This document shows positions 15,918-23,967 of a stretch of DNA of 64,000 nt, piece by piece. Each line of letters opens with the position of its first letter. Position 1 is the stretch's first letter. The notes under the pieces were generated by a model. The model made no database searches. It was not told where the DNA came from and saw only the letters and a list, made by a program, of their open reading frames with translations. Origin of the DNA: Geodermatophilus sabuli (GTDB taxonomy: Bacteria > Actinomycetota > Actinomycetes > Mycobacteriales > Geodermatophilaceae); assembly GCF_010686765.1 (NCBI RefSeq), contig NZ_JAAGWF010000015.1, forward strand, positions 124,001 through 188,000. The letters run 5' to 3'. Both the position numbers and the translations under genes were made by a program.

Positions 15918-17354
15918 TCAGTCCGTGCGGCAGCAGTAGACGGTGAGCCTCGCTCGCTTGCGGAACGAGAACTCGGTCGCCCGCTCGCCGGTCTCGCCGT
16001 CATAGGCCACCTGCAGCGGACCCGACCGGGAGACCACGCGCACCTGCGCCACCTGCGTGTCCGCGTAGCCGGAGCTGCGGTCGCTGATGGCCAGCAGCGA
16101 GCCGAGCACCGCGCGGGTCCGGCTGAGACGGACGTCGGCCCGCAGGTACTGGACGTCGAGCAGGCCGTCCTCGAGCCGGGGGCGCCAGGCCGGGGCCAGT
16201 CCGCGCGGGGTGTAGCGGCAGTTGCCGACGAACAGGATCCAGACCAGCACCGGGCGGTCGTCGAGCAGCAGCGACACCGGCGTCCCACGGTGGAGGGTCT
16301 GGGCGGCGGCCACGGTCATCGCCGCCCACTTGCCCAGCCGGCCCGACAGCGCGTCGCGGCGGCGGACCATCTCCGGGTAGCTGCCGATGCTCGCGGTGTT
16401 GAGGAACGGCGTCCCGTTGACCTCGGCGACGTCCACCTCGACGGTCGAGCCCACCGTCACCGCCTCGGCCGCGTGCTCGAGGGTGTGCACGCCCAGGTCG
16501 CGGGCGAAGTGGTTGAGGGTGCCGGCCGGCAGCACGGCGAGGGGCAGCCGGTGCTCGAGGGCCACCGCGGCGGCGGCCGCCACGCTGCCGTCGCCGCCGG
16601 CCACGCCGAGCGCGCGGGCCCGCCCCGAGCCCGCGGCCTCGCCGAGCAGCTCGGCCACCCCGCCCCCGGGCCCGATCTCGAGCACCTCGGCGCGGGGGAG
16701 CAGCCGCCGGATGTCCTCCGCCGGGTCGTAGTCCTCGTCCCCGGAGCGCGGGTTCACCGCGACCACCAGTCCCTCGCCGTCCGGCAGCGGGGCGCCCGTG
16801 GCGGCGGGCCGCACCCGCGCGGGCGTCGTCGGCCGCACCCGCCACCACAGCCGGCTGCCCGCGGCGACGGCGGCACCCACGGCCAGTCCGGCGACGACGT
16901 CCCCGGGGTAGTGCACGCCGACGTGCACCCGCGAGTAGCCCACCCCCAGGGCCAGCGGCGCGAGCCCGGCCCCGGCGAGCGGGGCCTCCAGCGCGACGCC
17001 GGTGACGAACGCGCCCGCCGACGCCGAGTGCCCGCTGGGGAAGGAGTGGGTGGTCAGCGAGCGGCGCAGCAACCGGTCGACCGGGTGCGCGCCCAGGTCC
17101 GGTCGCCGCCGTCCGAAGACCCGCTTGAGGAGGGCGTTGACCAGGGCGCTCGACACCGCCATGGAGCCCAGGCCGCGGACCGCTGCCCGGCGCCACTGCC
17201 CCCGGCGCAGGCCCAGCACCACGCCGACGACGATCCACAGCTTGCCGTGGTCGGCCGCGGTCGACAGCCGGCGCAGCCACGGATCAGCGCGGGAGGTGGG
17301 CAGGCCGCTGACGAGGGAGTGCAGGCGGGCATCCCAGTCGTGGGCGCTCCGCAT
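15918..17354 (-). CDS. fused PAP2 phosphatase and diacylglycerol/lipid kinase
   Basis: The protein has 478 residues. The N-terminal half is a PAP2 membrane phosphatase with all three motifs: KRVFGRRRPD, SFPSGHSAS and SRVHVGVHYPGD. The C-terminal half (from about residue 200) is a DAGK/sphingosine-kinase-like catalytic domain with VVAVNPRSG, GVAGGDGSVAAAA and LPAGTLNHFARDLG. One protein can therefore dephosphorylate and phosphorylate lipids, perhaps in undecaprenyl or phosphatidic acid recycling. Fusions of this type are known in actinobacteria. ATG 17354 starts 12 bp after the stop of the CGNR gene. The open frame upstream to 17909 lies inside that gene. Confidence 0.9.
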   Translation of the reverse strand: MRSAHDWDARLHSLVSGLPTSRADPWLRRLSTAADHGKLWIVVGVVLGLRRGQWRRAAVRGLGSMAVSSALVNALLKRVFGRRRPDLGAHPVDRLLRRSLTTHSFPSGHSASAGAFVTGVALEAPLAGAGLAPLALGVGYSRVHVGVHYPGDVVAGLAVGAAVAAGSRLWWRVRPTTPARVRPAATGAPLPDGEGLVVAVNPRSGDEDYDPAEDIRRLLPRAEVLEIGPGGGVAELLGEAAGSGRARALGVAGGDGSVAAAAAVALEHRLPLAVLPAGTLNHFARDLGVHTLEHAAEAVTVGSTVEVDVAEVNGTPFLNTASIGSYPEMVRRRDALSGRLGKWAAMTVAAAQTLHRGTPVSLLLDDRPVLVWILFVGNCRYTPRGLAPAWRPRLEDGLLDVQYLRADVRLSRTRAVLGSLLAISDRSSGYADTQVAQVRVVSRSGPLQVAYDGETGERATEFSFRKRARLTVYCCRTD

Positions 17355-17365
17355 GCCGCCGGACG

Positions 17366-17986
17366 CTAGCGGAGTCCGCGAGCCTCGGCTGCCCCGTCCC
17401 GGCCCCGCTCCAGCGTCCCGCCGGGAGCCTGCGAGCGGTGGGCGGCAGCGGGGTCCTCTTCCTTGCGGCGGGCGCGGTAGGCCGCGACGGTCGACCGGCT
17501 GGCGCAGGTGTTGGAGCAGTAGCGGCGGCTGGCGTTGCGCGAGGTGTCGACGTAGACGTCGTCGCAGCCCTCGGCCGAGCACACCCCCAGGCGCTGCCAG
17601 CCGTGCTGGACGACGACCTGCGACAGGCCCATCGCGACCGTCGTGGTCAGCTGCTCGAGCACGGGCACGTCCGGACGGGCGTAGTGCAGGTGCAGCTCGC
17701 CGTCGTGGTCGGTCGCGTAGGGCTGCGGCGAGGCGAGCGCGAGCAGGGCGTTGAGCCGGTCGATCACCTCGGCCTGCGAGCCCGCCACGGCGACGGCGCG
17801 GATGAGGTCGGCGGTGCGCTCGGCCTGCCGGCTGCCGTCGGCGGAGAGGTCGAAGGACGCCGCCGGCTCGAACCACTCGGCGTGGGCGCCGAGGAAGGCG
17901 GTGGCCCACTTCGGGTCGTCGCGCTCGGCGTTGGCCAGGTCGATGGCCAGCTCGACCGCGTTCGACCCGTAGGTGTCGTAGTTCAT
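17366..17986 (-). CDS. CGNR zinc-finger transcription regulator (ABATE domain)
   Basis: The protein has 206 residues. The N-terminal ABATE-like stress-response domain (NAVELAIDLANAE) is followed by a C-terminal CGNR zinc finger: CSAEGCDDVYVDTSRNASRR, then YCSNTCASRSTVAAYR, with four cysteines in place. The usual CGNR tetrad reads CASR here. Such proteins are thought to bind DNA. GTAGGGAGTCAA abuts the ATG; it serves as a ribosome site and also matches a motif repeated twice more in the divergent promoter region, suggesting autoregulation. The divergent MFS exporter gene is the likely target, and the PAP2-DAGK gene follows on the same strand. Confidence 0.86.
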   Translation of the reverse strand: MNYDTYGSNAVELAIDLANAERDDPKWATAFLGAHAEWFEPAASFDLSADGSRQAERTADLIRAVAVAGSQAEVIDRLNALLALASPQPYATDHDGELHLHYARPDVPVLEQLTTTVAMGLSQVVVQHGWQRLGVCSAEGCDDVYVDTSRNASRRYCSNTCASRSTVAAYRARRKEEDPAAAHRSQAPGGTLERGRDGAAEARGLR

Positions 17987-18045
17987 TTGACTCCCTACCG
18001 CCCCGTCCCTAGTGTGTAGGGGGTCAACACCGTTTGACTCCCTAC
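17987..18045. promoter_or_regulatory. three-copy TTGACTCCCTAC operator region with plus-strand promoter
   Basis: TTGACTCCCTAC occurs at 17987-17998 and 18034-18045, and an inverted copy with one change (GTAGGGGGTCAA) at 18016-18027. TTGACT at 17987 and TAGTGT at 18010 are spaced 17 bp and make a good plus-strand promoter for the exporter, with start near 18022. Binding at the copies would cover both promoters. Confidence 0.6.
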
Positions 18046-18081
18046 TCTTCCCTCTGCTGGGCCTGTCGAAGTGAGCTCGTC

Positions 18082-19290
18082 GTGCGTGCGTACCTGACTG
18101 TCTGGCGGCTGCCGTCCGCCCCCGTGCTCCTGCTCGCGGGCTTCGCCGGCCGTCTCCCCTCCGCCATGGTGCCGCTGGCGCTGCTGCTCATGGTGCAGGA
18201 GCAGACCGGTTCGTACGCGGTCGCCGGACTCGCGGCGGCCACCTACGGGCTGGCCATGGCCGGCATGGCGCCGGTGCTCGGGCGGCTGGCCGACCGTCGG
18301 TCGCCGCGCCCGGTGCTGCTCGTCCAGGCCGCGGCCTACCCGGTGCTCCTGGCGCTGCTGGTGGCCGCCGTCCTCGGCGGCGCGCCGGTCGCGGCGGTCG
18401 TGGTCGCCTCGGCGGCCGCGGGAGCCGGCACGCCGCTGGTGTCGGGGACGGTCCGCGCGCTGTGGTCGCGGGTCGACCCGCGGGTACGCACCACCGCCTA
18501 CGCGCTCGACGCCACCGCCACCGAGCTGGTCTTCGTCGCCGGCCCGACCGTGGTGGCGGTGCTCGCCGTGCTGGCCGCCCCCGCCTGGGCCCTCGGGGTC
18601 GCGGGCGTGCTGGCCACCGGTGGCGCCCTGGGCATCGCCACCTCGCGTGCCCTGGGCGACTGGGTGCCCGCTCCCGCGCTCGACCGCCGCGGACCCCTCG
18701 CGACCGTGCTCGCGCCCGGGATGCCGCGGGTGCTGGCCAGCGGGTCGGCGCTGATGCTCGGCTTCGGCGCCCTCGAGGTGGCCATCCCGGCCTTCGCCGA
18801 CGAGGCGGGCTCCCCCGGGATGTCCGGCGTCCTGCTCGCCCTGTGGTCACTCGGCTCGGTCGCCGGCGGGCTCTGGTTCGGCGCCCGGGTGGTCAGCGTC
18901 GCGCTGCCCCGCCAGTACCGGTGGCTGCTGCTGGGCGTGACGATCGGGCTGGCGCCCCTGACCGCGGCGTCGAGCCCGTGGGTGCTCGGTGCCCTGCTGT
19001 TCCTCGGCGGGACGGCGATCGCCCCGACGCTGACCGTGCAGAACTCGCTGGTCGGCACGATCGCCCCCGCGCACGCCGCCACGGAGGCCTTCACCTGGCT
19101 GTCGACGATGGCCACCGGCTCCTCGGCGGTGGGCGCCGCGCTGGGCGGGGCGCTGATCGAGGGGCCGGCCGGGGTGAACGGCAGCCTGCTGCTCGCCGTC
19201 GGCGGGGCGGCGCTGGCGGTGGCGGCCACGCTGGTGCCCGGCCGGTGGGGCACCGCTGCCGGCGCGATGCGGACGTCTGTGCCCGCCTGA
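18082..19290 (+). CDS. MFS-type efflux transporter
   Basis: The protein has 402 residues and twelve predicted membrane segments. The major-facilitator loop 2-3 signature is recognisable as GMAPVLGRLADRRSPRPVLL. The YfcJ/YbfB-like drug-exporter class is the best description; no substrate can be named. GTG 18082 is preferred, since the frame upstream (to a TTG at 18034) lies in the operator region. It is divergent from the CGNR regulator, a common regulator-exporter layout. A strong hairpin follows the stop. Confidence 0.85.
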   Translation: MRAYLTVWRLPSAPVLLLAGFAGRLPSAMVPLALLLMVQEQTGSYAVAGLAAATYGLAMAGMAPVLGRLADRRSPRPVLLVQAAAYPVLLALLVAAVLGGAPVAAVVVASAAAGAGTPLVSGTVRALWSRVDPRVRTTAYALDATATELVFVAGPTVVAVLAVLAAPAWALGVAGVLATGGALGIATSRALGDWVPAPALDRRGPLATVLAPGMPRVLASGSALMLGFGALEVAIPAFADEAGSPGMSGVLLALWSLGSVAGGLWFGARVVSVALPRQYRWLLLGVTIGLAPLTAASSPWVLGALLFLGGTAIAPTLTVQNSLVGTIAPAHAATEAFTWLSTMATGSSAVGAALGGALIEGPAGVNGSLLLAVGGAALAVAATLVPGRWGTAAGAMRTSVPA

Positions 19291-19305
19291 TGGCGCCGAG
19301 GGTGG

Positions 19306-19344
19306 CGACGTGGTGGCCATCGTGGCTCGATCGCCACCACGTCG
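19306..19344 (+). terminator. strong hairpin after the MFS gene
   Basis: Perfect 12-bp arms, CGACGTGGTGGC (19306-19317) and GCCACCACGTCG (19333-19344), lie 15 bp past the stop. They separate the exporter from the tRNA genes. Confidence 0.65.
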
Positions 19345-19412
19345 TCCCACTCGGGCGGGGCGGGGACGCGAGGCGGCCCGACCCGGGCTGCGGGCGTCGG
19401 TGGGGGCGCTGG

Positions 19413-19418
19413 TAGTCT
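19413..19418 (+). promoter_or_regulatory. -10 element for the tRNA pair
   Basis: TAGTCT lies 36 bp before the tRNA-Ser. The same hexamer precedes the tRNA-Ser at 39000. No convincing -35 element is visible. Confidence 0.35.
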
Positions 19419-19453
19419 CGTCTCTCGGTGGTTCCGGGGGGACTCGGACCCCG

Positions 19454-19542
19454 GGAGGCTTCGCCTAGTCCGGTCTATGGCGCCGCACTGCTAATGCGGT
19501 TTGGGTTAATCCCCATCCCGGGTTCAAATCCCGGAGCCTCCG
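19454..19542 (+). tRNA. tRNA-Ser(GCT)
   Basis: The acceptor arms GGAGGCT and AGCCTCC pair, with G as discriminator. The anticodon GCT is at 19490-19492, and a long variable arm is present as expected for serine. The T arm is CCGGGTTCAAATCCCGG. CCA is not encoded. Reads AGC and AGU. Confidence 0.96.
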
Positions 19543-19562
19543 CGCACGACAACTGAACACCG

Positions 19563-19635
19563 GCACCCGTAGCTCAACGGATAGAGCATCTGACTACGGA
19601 TCAGAAGGTTAGGGGTTCGAATCCCTTCGGGTGCA
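19563..19635 (+). tRNA. tRNA-Arg(ACG)
   Basis: The acceptor arms GCACCCG and CGGGTGC pair. The anticodon loop CTACGGA gives ACG at 19596-19598, and the T arm is AGGGGTTCGAATCCCTT. It lies 20 bp after the serine tRNA and is probably co-transcribed. Its A34 is the substrate of the tRNA deaminase encoded at 38519. Confidence 0.96.
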
Positions 19636-19959
19636 CGTCTGGTTGAGACAGCACCGCGGCCTCGTCTCCTCGGAGAGCGGGGCCGCGATGTTCTCCCAGG
19701 ACGTCGTCAGCGCCGCCGCGTCGGCCCCCGCGGTCCCCCGTCCCAGCAGGCAGCCGCGGACGCCGCGCTGACCCGCGACTGAGCGCCGGGACGCGCCGGG
19801 AGGATGTGGGGCGGGGGGCCGGTCCTGACGGTCTGGCCGCGTTGGTCGGTCCACCCAGCAGTGGGTGGCCATTCATTGCCGGCTACCCCCGCCCTGCCTC
19901 CACTGTGACCCACGCCACACGGGACGGTCAACCCCGGCGCGGCGTGTCGGACCATTCCC
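19636..19959. other. 324-bp region without a gene
   Basis: This stretch separates the tRNA-Arg from the end of the convergent UspA gene. Apart from the hairpin at 19655-19687 I see no supported coding frame, RNA gene or repeat. Short open frames here run through the tRNA on the other strand and look accidental. Confidence 0.6.
19655..19687 (+). terminator. nested hairpin after tRNA-Arg
   Basis: The outer arms CGCGGCC and GGCCGCG enclose an inner TCTCC/GGAGA stem. The element starts 20 bp past the tRNA and probably ends its transcript. Confidence 0.5.
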
Positions 19960-20826
19960 TCACGCGGGTACGAGGACGACCGGAACGGGTGCGGACCGGA
20001 CGATCTTCGTCGCCGTCGAGCCCAGGAACACCCGGGCGAGCGGGCCCAGCCGGGAGCTGCCCAGGACCAGCAGGTCGCCCGGCCGCCAGGGGACGGCGGC
20101 GACCGCCCCGGCCCACCCGCGGCCGCCGGCCACGAGCGTCTCCGGTGCCGCGCCGGGGCCGGTCCACGCGGCGGCGAGGGCGTCGAGCTCCTGCTGCGCC
20201 TGGCCGGCCCAGGTGCCGCTGACCAGCCGCTCCACGTGCAGGCCGGTCTCGGACGGCAGCATCGGCTCCCGCTCCGGGGCGAACGTGAGCAGCCGCACCG
20301 GCACGTCCCACGCCGCGGCCGCCCGCCGCGTCCAGTCCAGGGCGGCCCGTGAGCGGTCGGTCCCGGCCCAGGCGCAGGAGAGCCGGGTCAGCCGATCCGC
20401 CGGCGGGCACGGGGCAGGAGCCAGCGCCAGGGGCACCGGCGAGGAGTGCAGGAGGTGCTCGGTGACGCTGCCGGCCTGGAACCGCCCGGCCGGTGCGGTG
20501 GCAGCGGGGCCCAGCACGAGCAGCGAGCCCTGCGCCTCGCGCACCGCGCTGACCAGCCCTGCGGGCACCGACGTCGCCTCCACCGTGACCGTGCGGACGG
20601 CGTCCACCCCGGCGGCGACCAGGGTCGCGACGGCGGCGTCCTGGCCGGCGCGCACGACGCCGGCGACCCACTGGCGGTACTCCCGGTCGGCGCGGGGGTC
20701 GGGGAAGCCGCGGGCGGTCACGGTCGCGACGACGACGTCCTCCCCGGCGGTGCGCGCCAGCACCCCGGCCAGCTGGAGCGCGGCGTCGTCGGACCGGTCG
20801 ACCGACGAGCCGACGACGAGGGTCAC
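19960..20826 (-). CDS. tandem universal stress protein (UspA x2)
   Basis: The protein has 288 residues made of two UspA domains. The first starts TLVVGSSVDRSDDAALQLAG and ends with LLVLGPAATAPAGRFQAGSV. The second ends with LLVLGSSRLGPLARVFLGS, the GX2GX9G-S-type nucleotide-binding segment followed by PVPVVLVPA. Usp proteins bind ATP and modulate stress survival. GTG 20826 overlaps the stop of the amino-acid permease (GTGA). Permease-Usp pairs are common, and the Usp may regulate the transporter. Confidence 0.88.
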   Translation of the reverse strand: MTLVVGSSVDRSDDAALQLAGVLARTAGEDVVVATVTARGFPDPRADREYRQWVAGVVRAGQDAAVATLVAAGVDAVRTVTVEATSVPAGLVSAVREAQGSLLVLGPAATAPAGRFQAGSVTEHLLHSSPVPLALAPAPCPPADRLTRLSCAWAGTDRSRAALDWTRRAAAAWDVPVRLLTFAPEREPMLPSETGLHVERLVSGTWAGQAQQELDALAAAWTGPGAAPETLVAGGRGWAGAVAAVPWRPGDLLVLGSSRLGPLARVFLGSTATKIVRSAPVPVVLVPA

Positions 20827-22247
20827 CGCGGCGTCCGGAGCGTGGAGTGGGTGCGGGCGTAGGTGACGTAGACGACCGCGGCGATGGCCAGCCAGATCCC
20901 GAACAGCGCCCACGTCGTCCCCGGCAGCCCGTAGACGAGGTAGAGGCAGAACGCGACCGACAGGACCGGGACCACCGGGTAGCCCGGCACGCGGAAGCCG
21001 CGGGGGAGGTCCGGCTGGGTGCGGCGGAGCACCACGACGCCGATCGAGACGACGGTGAACGCGACCAGCGTGCCCATGCTGGTCAGGTCGATGAGGAAGT
21101 CCAGCGGGACGAAGCCGGCCAGCACACCCACGAACAGGGCCACCGCGACGGTGCCGCGGACGGGGGTGAGCGTGCGCGGGTCCACGCGGCTGAACAGTGA
21201 CGGGATCATCCCGTCCCGGCTCATCGCGAACAGGATCCGGGTCTGCCCGTACATGGTCACGAGCGTCACCGAGAAGATCGAGACGACCGCCCCCGCGGCC
21301 AGCACGATGGCCGGCCACCGGGAGCCGGTGACGTCCTCGAGGATGACCGCCAGGCCCGCCTCCTGACCCTCGAACTCCGCGGCCGGCTGGGCGCCCACCG
21401 CCGAGAACGCGACCAGCAGGTAGACCGTCGTCACGACGAGGAGAGCGCCGATGATGGCCACCGGCAGGGTCCGGCGCGGGTTGCGCACCTCCTCCCCGGC
21501 GGTGGAGACGGCGTCCAGGCCGATGAACGAGAAGAAGATCGACGAGGCGGCGGCGCTGATCCCGGCCACGCCCAGCGGTGCGAAGGGCGCGTAGTTGTCC
21601 GACGTGAACGCGGAGAAGGCGATCGCCGAGAAGAACAGCAGGACCAGGACCTTGATCACCACCATCACCGCGTTGGCGCGGGCGGACTCGCTCGCGCCCC
21701 GGATGAGCAGGAGCGCGCACAGGGTCACCAGCACGATGGCGGGCAGGTTGACCACGCCGCCGGCCCCCGGTGCGGCCGACAGCGCGTCGGGGATGCGGAC
21801 GCCGATGGTGTCGTCGAGCAGCTCGTCGAGGTACTCGCTCCAGCCCACGGCGACCGCGGCCGAGCTGACCGCGTACTCCAGCACCAGGCACCAGCCCACG
21901 ACGTAGGCGACGACCTCGCCGAGGGTCGCGTAGGCGTAGGAGTAGGACGAGCCGGCCACCGGGATGGTGGAGGCCAGCTCGGCGTAGCAGAGCGCGGTGA
22001 AGCCGGCCGTGACGGCGGCGAGGACGAAGGAGACCACGACCGCGGGACCGGCCTCGGGGACCGCGGAGCTCAGGACGAAGAAGATGCCGGTGCCGATGGT
22101 GGCGCCGATGCCGAAGCTCATCAGCTGCGCCGGGCCGATCCGGCGGGCCAGCGCCCCGCCGTCGGGCGCCTCGGCGCCGGTCTCGTCGACCATCGCGGCC
22201 ACGGGCTTGCGCCGGAACAGCTCGGCGCGCAGGGACGGAGCACTCAC
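20823..22247 (-). CDS. APC-family amino-acid permease (cationic amino-acid transporter-like)
   Basis: The protein has 474 residues and about twelve membrane segments. The APC signature in helix 1 is clear (FGIGATIGTGIFFVLS), as are a cytoplasmic FIGLDAVSTAGEEVRNPRR and the late GFRVPGYPVVPVLSV. It resembles the CAT-type cationic amino-acid importers used by many actinobacteria. GTG 22247 has GAGGAGG about nine bases upstream; the frame further upstream lies in the neighbouring gene. Its stop is coupled to the UspA gene. Substrate specificity cannot be read from the sequence. Confidence 0.9.
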   Translation of the reverse strand: MSAPSLRAELFRRKPVAAMVDETGAEAPDGGALARRIGPAQLMSFGIGATIGTGIFFVLSSAVPEAGPAVVVSFVLAAVTAGFTALCYAELASTIPVAGSSYSYAYATLGEVVAYVVGWCLVLEYAVSSAAVAVGWSEYLDELLDDTIGVRIPDALSAAPGAGGVVNLPAIVLVTLCALLLIRGASESARANAVMVVIKVLVLLFFSAIAFSAFTSDNYAPFAPLGVAGISAAASSIFFSFIGLDAVSTAGEEVRNPRRTLPVAIIGALLVVTTVYLLVAFSAVGAQPAAEFEGQEAGLAVILEDVTGSRWPAIVLAAGAVVSIFSVTLVTMYGQTRILFAMSRDGMIPSLFSRVDPRTLTPVRGTVAVALFVGVLAGFVPLDFLIDLTSMGTLVAFTVVSIGVVVLRRTQPDLPRGFRVPGYPVVPVLSVAFCLYLVYGLPGTTWALFGIWLAIAAVVYVTYARTHSTLRTPR

Positions 22248-22281
22248 GCGGGGCCTCCTCGGCAGCGGGTGCCGGCGTCCT

Positions 22282-22305
22282 CGACGGCGGAAGGTGCCGC
22301 CGTCG
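22282..22305 (-). terminator. hairpin between oxidase and permease genes
   Basis: Perfect 9-bp arms, CGACGGCGG and CCGCCGTCG, have a six-base loop. The element lies 65 bp past the oxidase stop and before the permease start, both on the minus strand. Confidence 0.55.
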
Positions 22306-22369
22306 TGACCCGGAGCCCGGCTCCCCAAACCGCCCCGGCGGACTTTCGGCGCCGGGAGTCCGCGGGGGG

Positions 22370-23686
22370 TCAGCCGACGCGGCGCAGCACGTCCCGGGAG
22401 AGCTGCCCGACGGCGGTGTGCCCGGTCAGCCCGAGGGTGAGGTCGAACTCCGCCACGACGTCGGACACCACCTGCCGCACCCCCGCCTCGCCGGCCAGCC
22501 CGAGCCCCCAGACGAACGGCCGGCCGAGCAGCACGGCCCGGGCACCGAGCGCCACCGCGGTCAGGACGTCGGCACCGCTGCGCACCCCGCTGTCGAGCAG
22601 GACCGGAGCCCGGTCGGCGACGGCGTCGACGACGTCGGGCAGCGCGTCCAGCGCGGCGATCGAGCGGTCCACCTGGCGGCCGCCGTGGGTGCTCACCACG
22701 ACCCCGTCCACCCCCTCGTCCAGCGCCCGCCGGGCGTCGTCGGGGTGCAGGACGCCCTTGAGCAGGATCGGCAGCCGGGTGCGGCTGCGCAGCCAGGCGA
22801 GGTCGGCCCAGGTGATCGAGGGCCGCGAGTAGATCGACAGGAAGGTCTCGACGGCGGCCCGTGGGAGGGGTGAGCGCAGGTTCTCCCGGAGCGGTCCGGG
22901 CCAGGCCCGCGCCATGCCCACGAGGGCCCGCACCGCGGCGAGCGTCGGCAGCGGCTGCCGGTCCCGCCGGGCCGCCGTCCCGGGCTGAGCCGGCGCGGGT
23001 GCCGCCGTCGCCGCCGCCCGCTCGGCCACCAGGCGGCGGAACACCGGGTCGGAGGTGTACTGCGCGATGCCCTTGCCGAGGGCGAACGGGAGGTGGCCGA
23101 GATCGAGATCGCGCGGGCGCCAGCCGAGCATCGTGGTGTCCAGGGTCACCACCAGCGCCTCGCACCCGCTGGCCTCGGCGCGGCCCAGCAGGCTCTCGAC
23201 CAGCTCATCGGACGTCGACCAGTACAGCTGGAACCACCGCGGCGCGTCGCCCATCACGGCGGCGCAGTCCTCCATCGGCACCGACGCCTGGTTGGAGAAG
23301 ACCATCGGCACGCCCAGAGCCGCCACGGCGCGGGCCACGGCGCGGTCGGCGTCGGCGTGCACCAGCTCCAGCGCGCCGACCGGGCCAACCAGCACCGGCG
23401 CGGGCAGCCGCCGGCCGAACAGCTCCACCGTGGTGTCCCGGACGCTGACGTCCCGCAGCACCCGGGGGACGACCGCCCACCGGTCGAACGCCGCCCGGTT
23501 GGCCCGCTGGGTCGCCTCGGACCCGGCGCCGCCAGCCACGTAGGAGTAGGCGCGGGCGGTCAGCCGCCGGCGCGCCCGCCGCTGCAGGGCGGCGGCCGCG
23601 ACGGGCACCTGGGGGAGCCGGCCGTACACCCCGGCGCGGTAGACGTCGTCCTGCCGGCGGCGCCCCGGACCCGCTGCTCGATCCAC
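22370..23686 (-). CDS. FMN-dependent alpha-hydroxy-acid oxidase/dehydrogenase
   Basis: The protein has 438 residues and is a TIM-barrel flavoenzyme of the lactate 2-monooxygenase/glycolate oxidase family. The catalytic histidine is His334 in VVSTHGGRQVD, and the late barrel has VLLDSGVRSGADVLTAVALG and VLLGRPFVWGLG for FMN phosphate binding. A proline/alanine insertion near residue 220 makes it longer than the 360-390 residues usual for simple oxidases, resembling lactate monooxygenase with its extra loop. GTG 23686 is the start; the n-terminal residues are arginine rich. Substrate (L-lactate or another 2-hydroxy acid) is not certain. Confidence 0.9.
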   Translation of the reverse strand: MDRAAGPGRRRQDDVYRAGVYGRLPQVPVAAAALQRRARRRLTARAYSYVAGGAGSEATQRANRAAFDRWAVVPRVLRDVSVRDTTVELFGRRLPAPVLVGPVGALELVHADADRAVARAVAALGVPMVFSNQASVPMEDCAAVMGDAPRWFQLYWSTSDELVESLLGRAEASGCEALVVTLDTTMLGWRPRDLDLGHLPFALGKGIAQYTSDPVFRRLVAERAAATAAPAPAQPGTAARRDRQPLPTLAAVRALVGMARAWPGPLRENLRSPLPRAAVETFLSIYSRPSITWADLAWLRSRTRLPILLKGVLHPDDARRALDEGVDGVVVSTHGGRQVDRSIAALDALPDVVDAVADRAPVLLDSGVRSGADVLTAVALGARAVLLGRPFVWGLGLAGEAGVRQVVSDVVAEFDLTLGLTGHTAVGQLSRDVLRRVG

Positions 23687-23967
23687 CGGGACACCGTAGT
23701 GAGGCCCGGGTCACAGGACCCGGACGAGACCGGATCGGAAATATGTCGACACGCCGCACCGACACGCGCGACTGACCGGTAACTGGCGGTCAACGAGGCA
23801 CCCCGGGCGTCATCATGGGAGCGCACCGCCGCATCGAGGATGCGCCGGCGAGCAAGAGCTCCAGGGGGAAGTACGTGCCGGTCGGATCCAGGCCTCGTCC
23901 ACATGCCCGGCCGCATGCCCAGGTCCTCTCTCATCCCGATGCTCCCCCTCCGGCCGGGCGGGGCATC

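Noticed and set aside
19601..19955. Small minus-strand ORFs over tRNA-Arg
   Set aside because: They read through the tRNA complement and have no recognisable protein features or ribosome site.
20823..23165. 780-codon frame ending in the permease
   Set aside because: The part upstream of 22247 is a shadow of the FMN oxidase gene; the ribosome site at GTG 22247 defines the true start.
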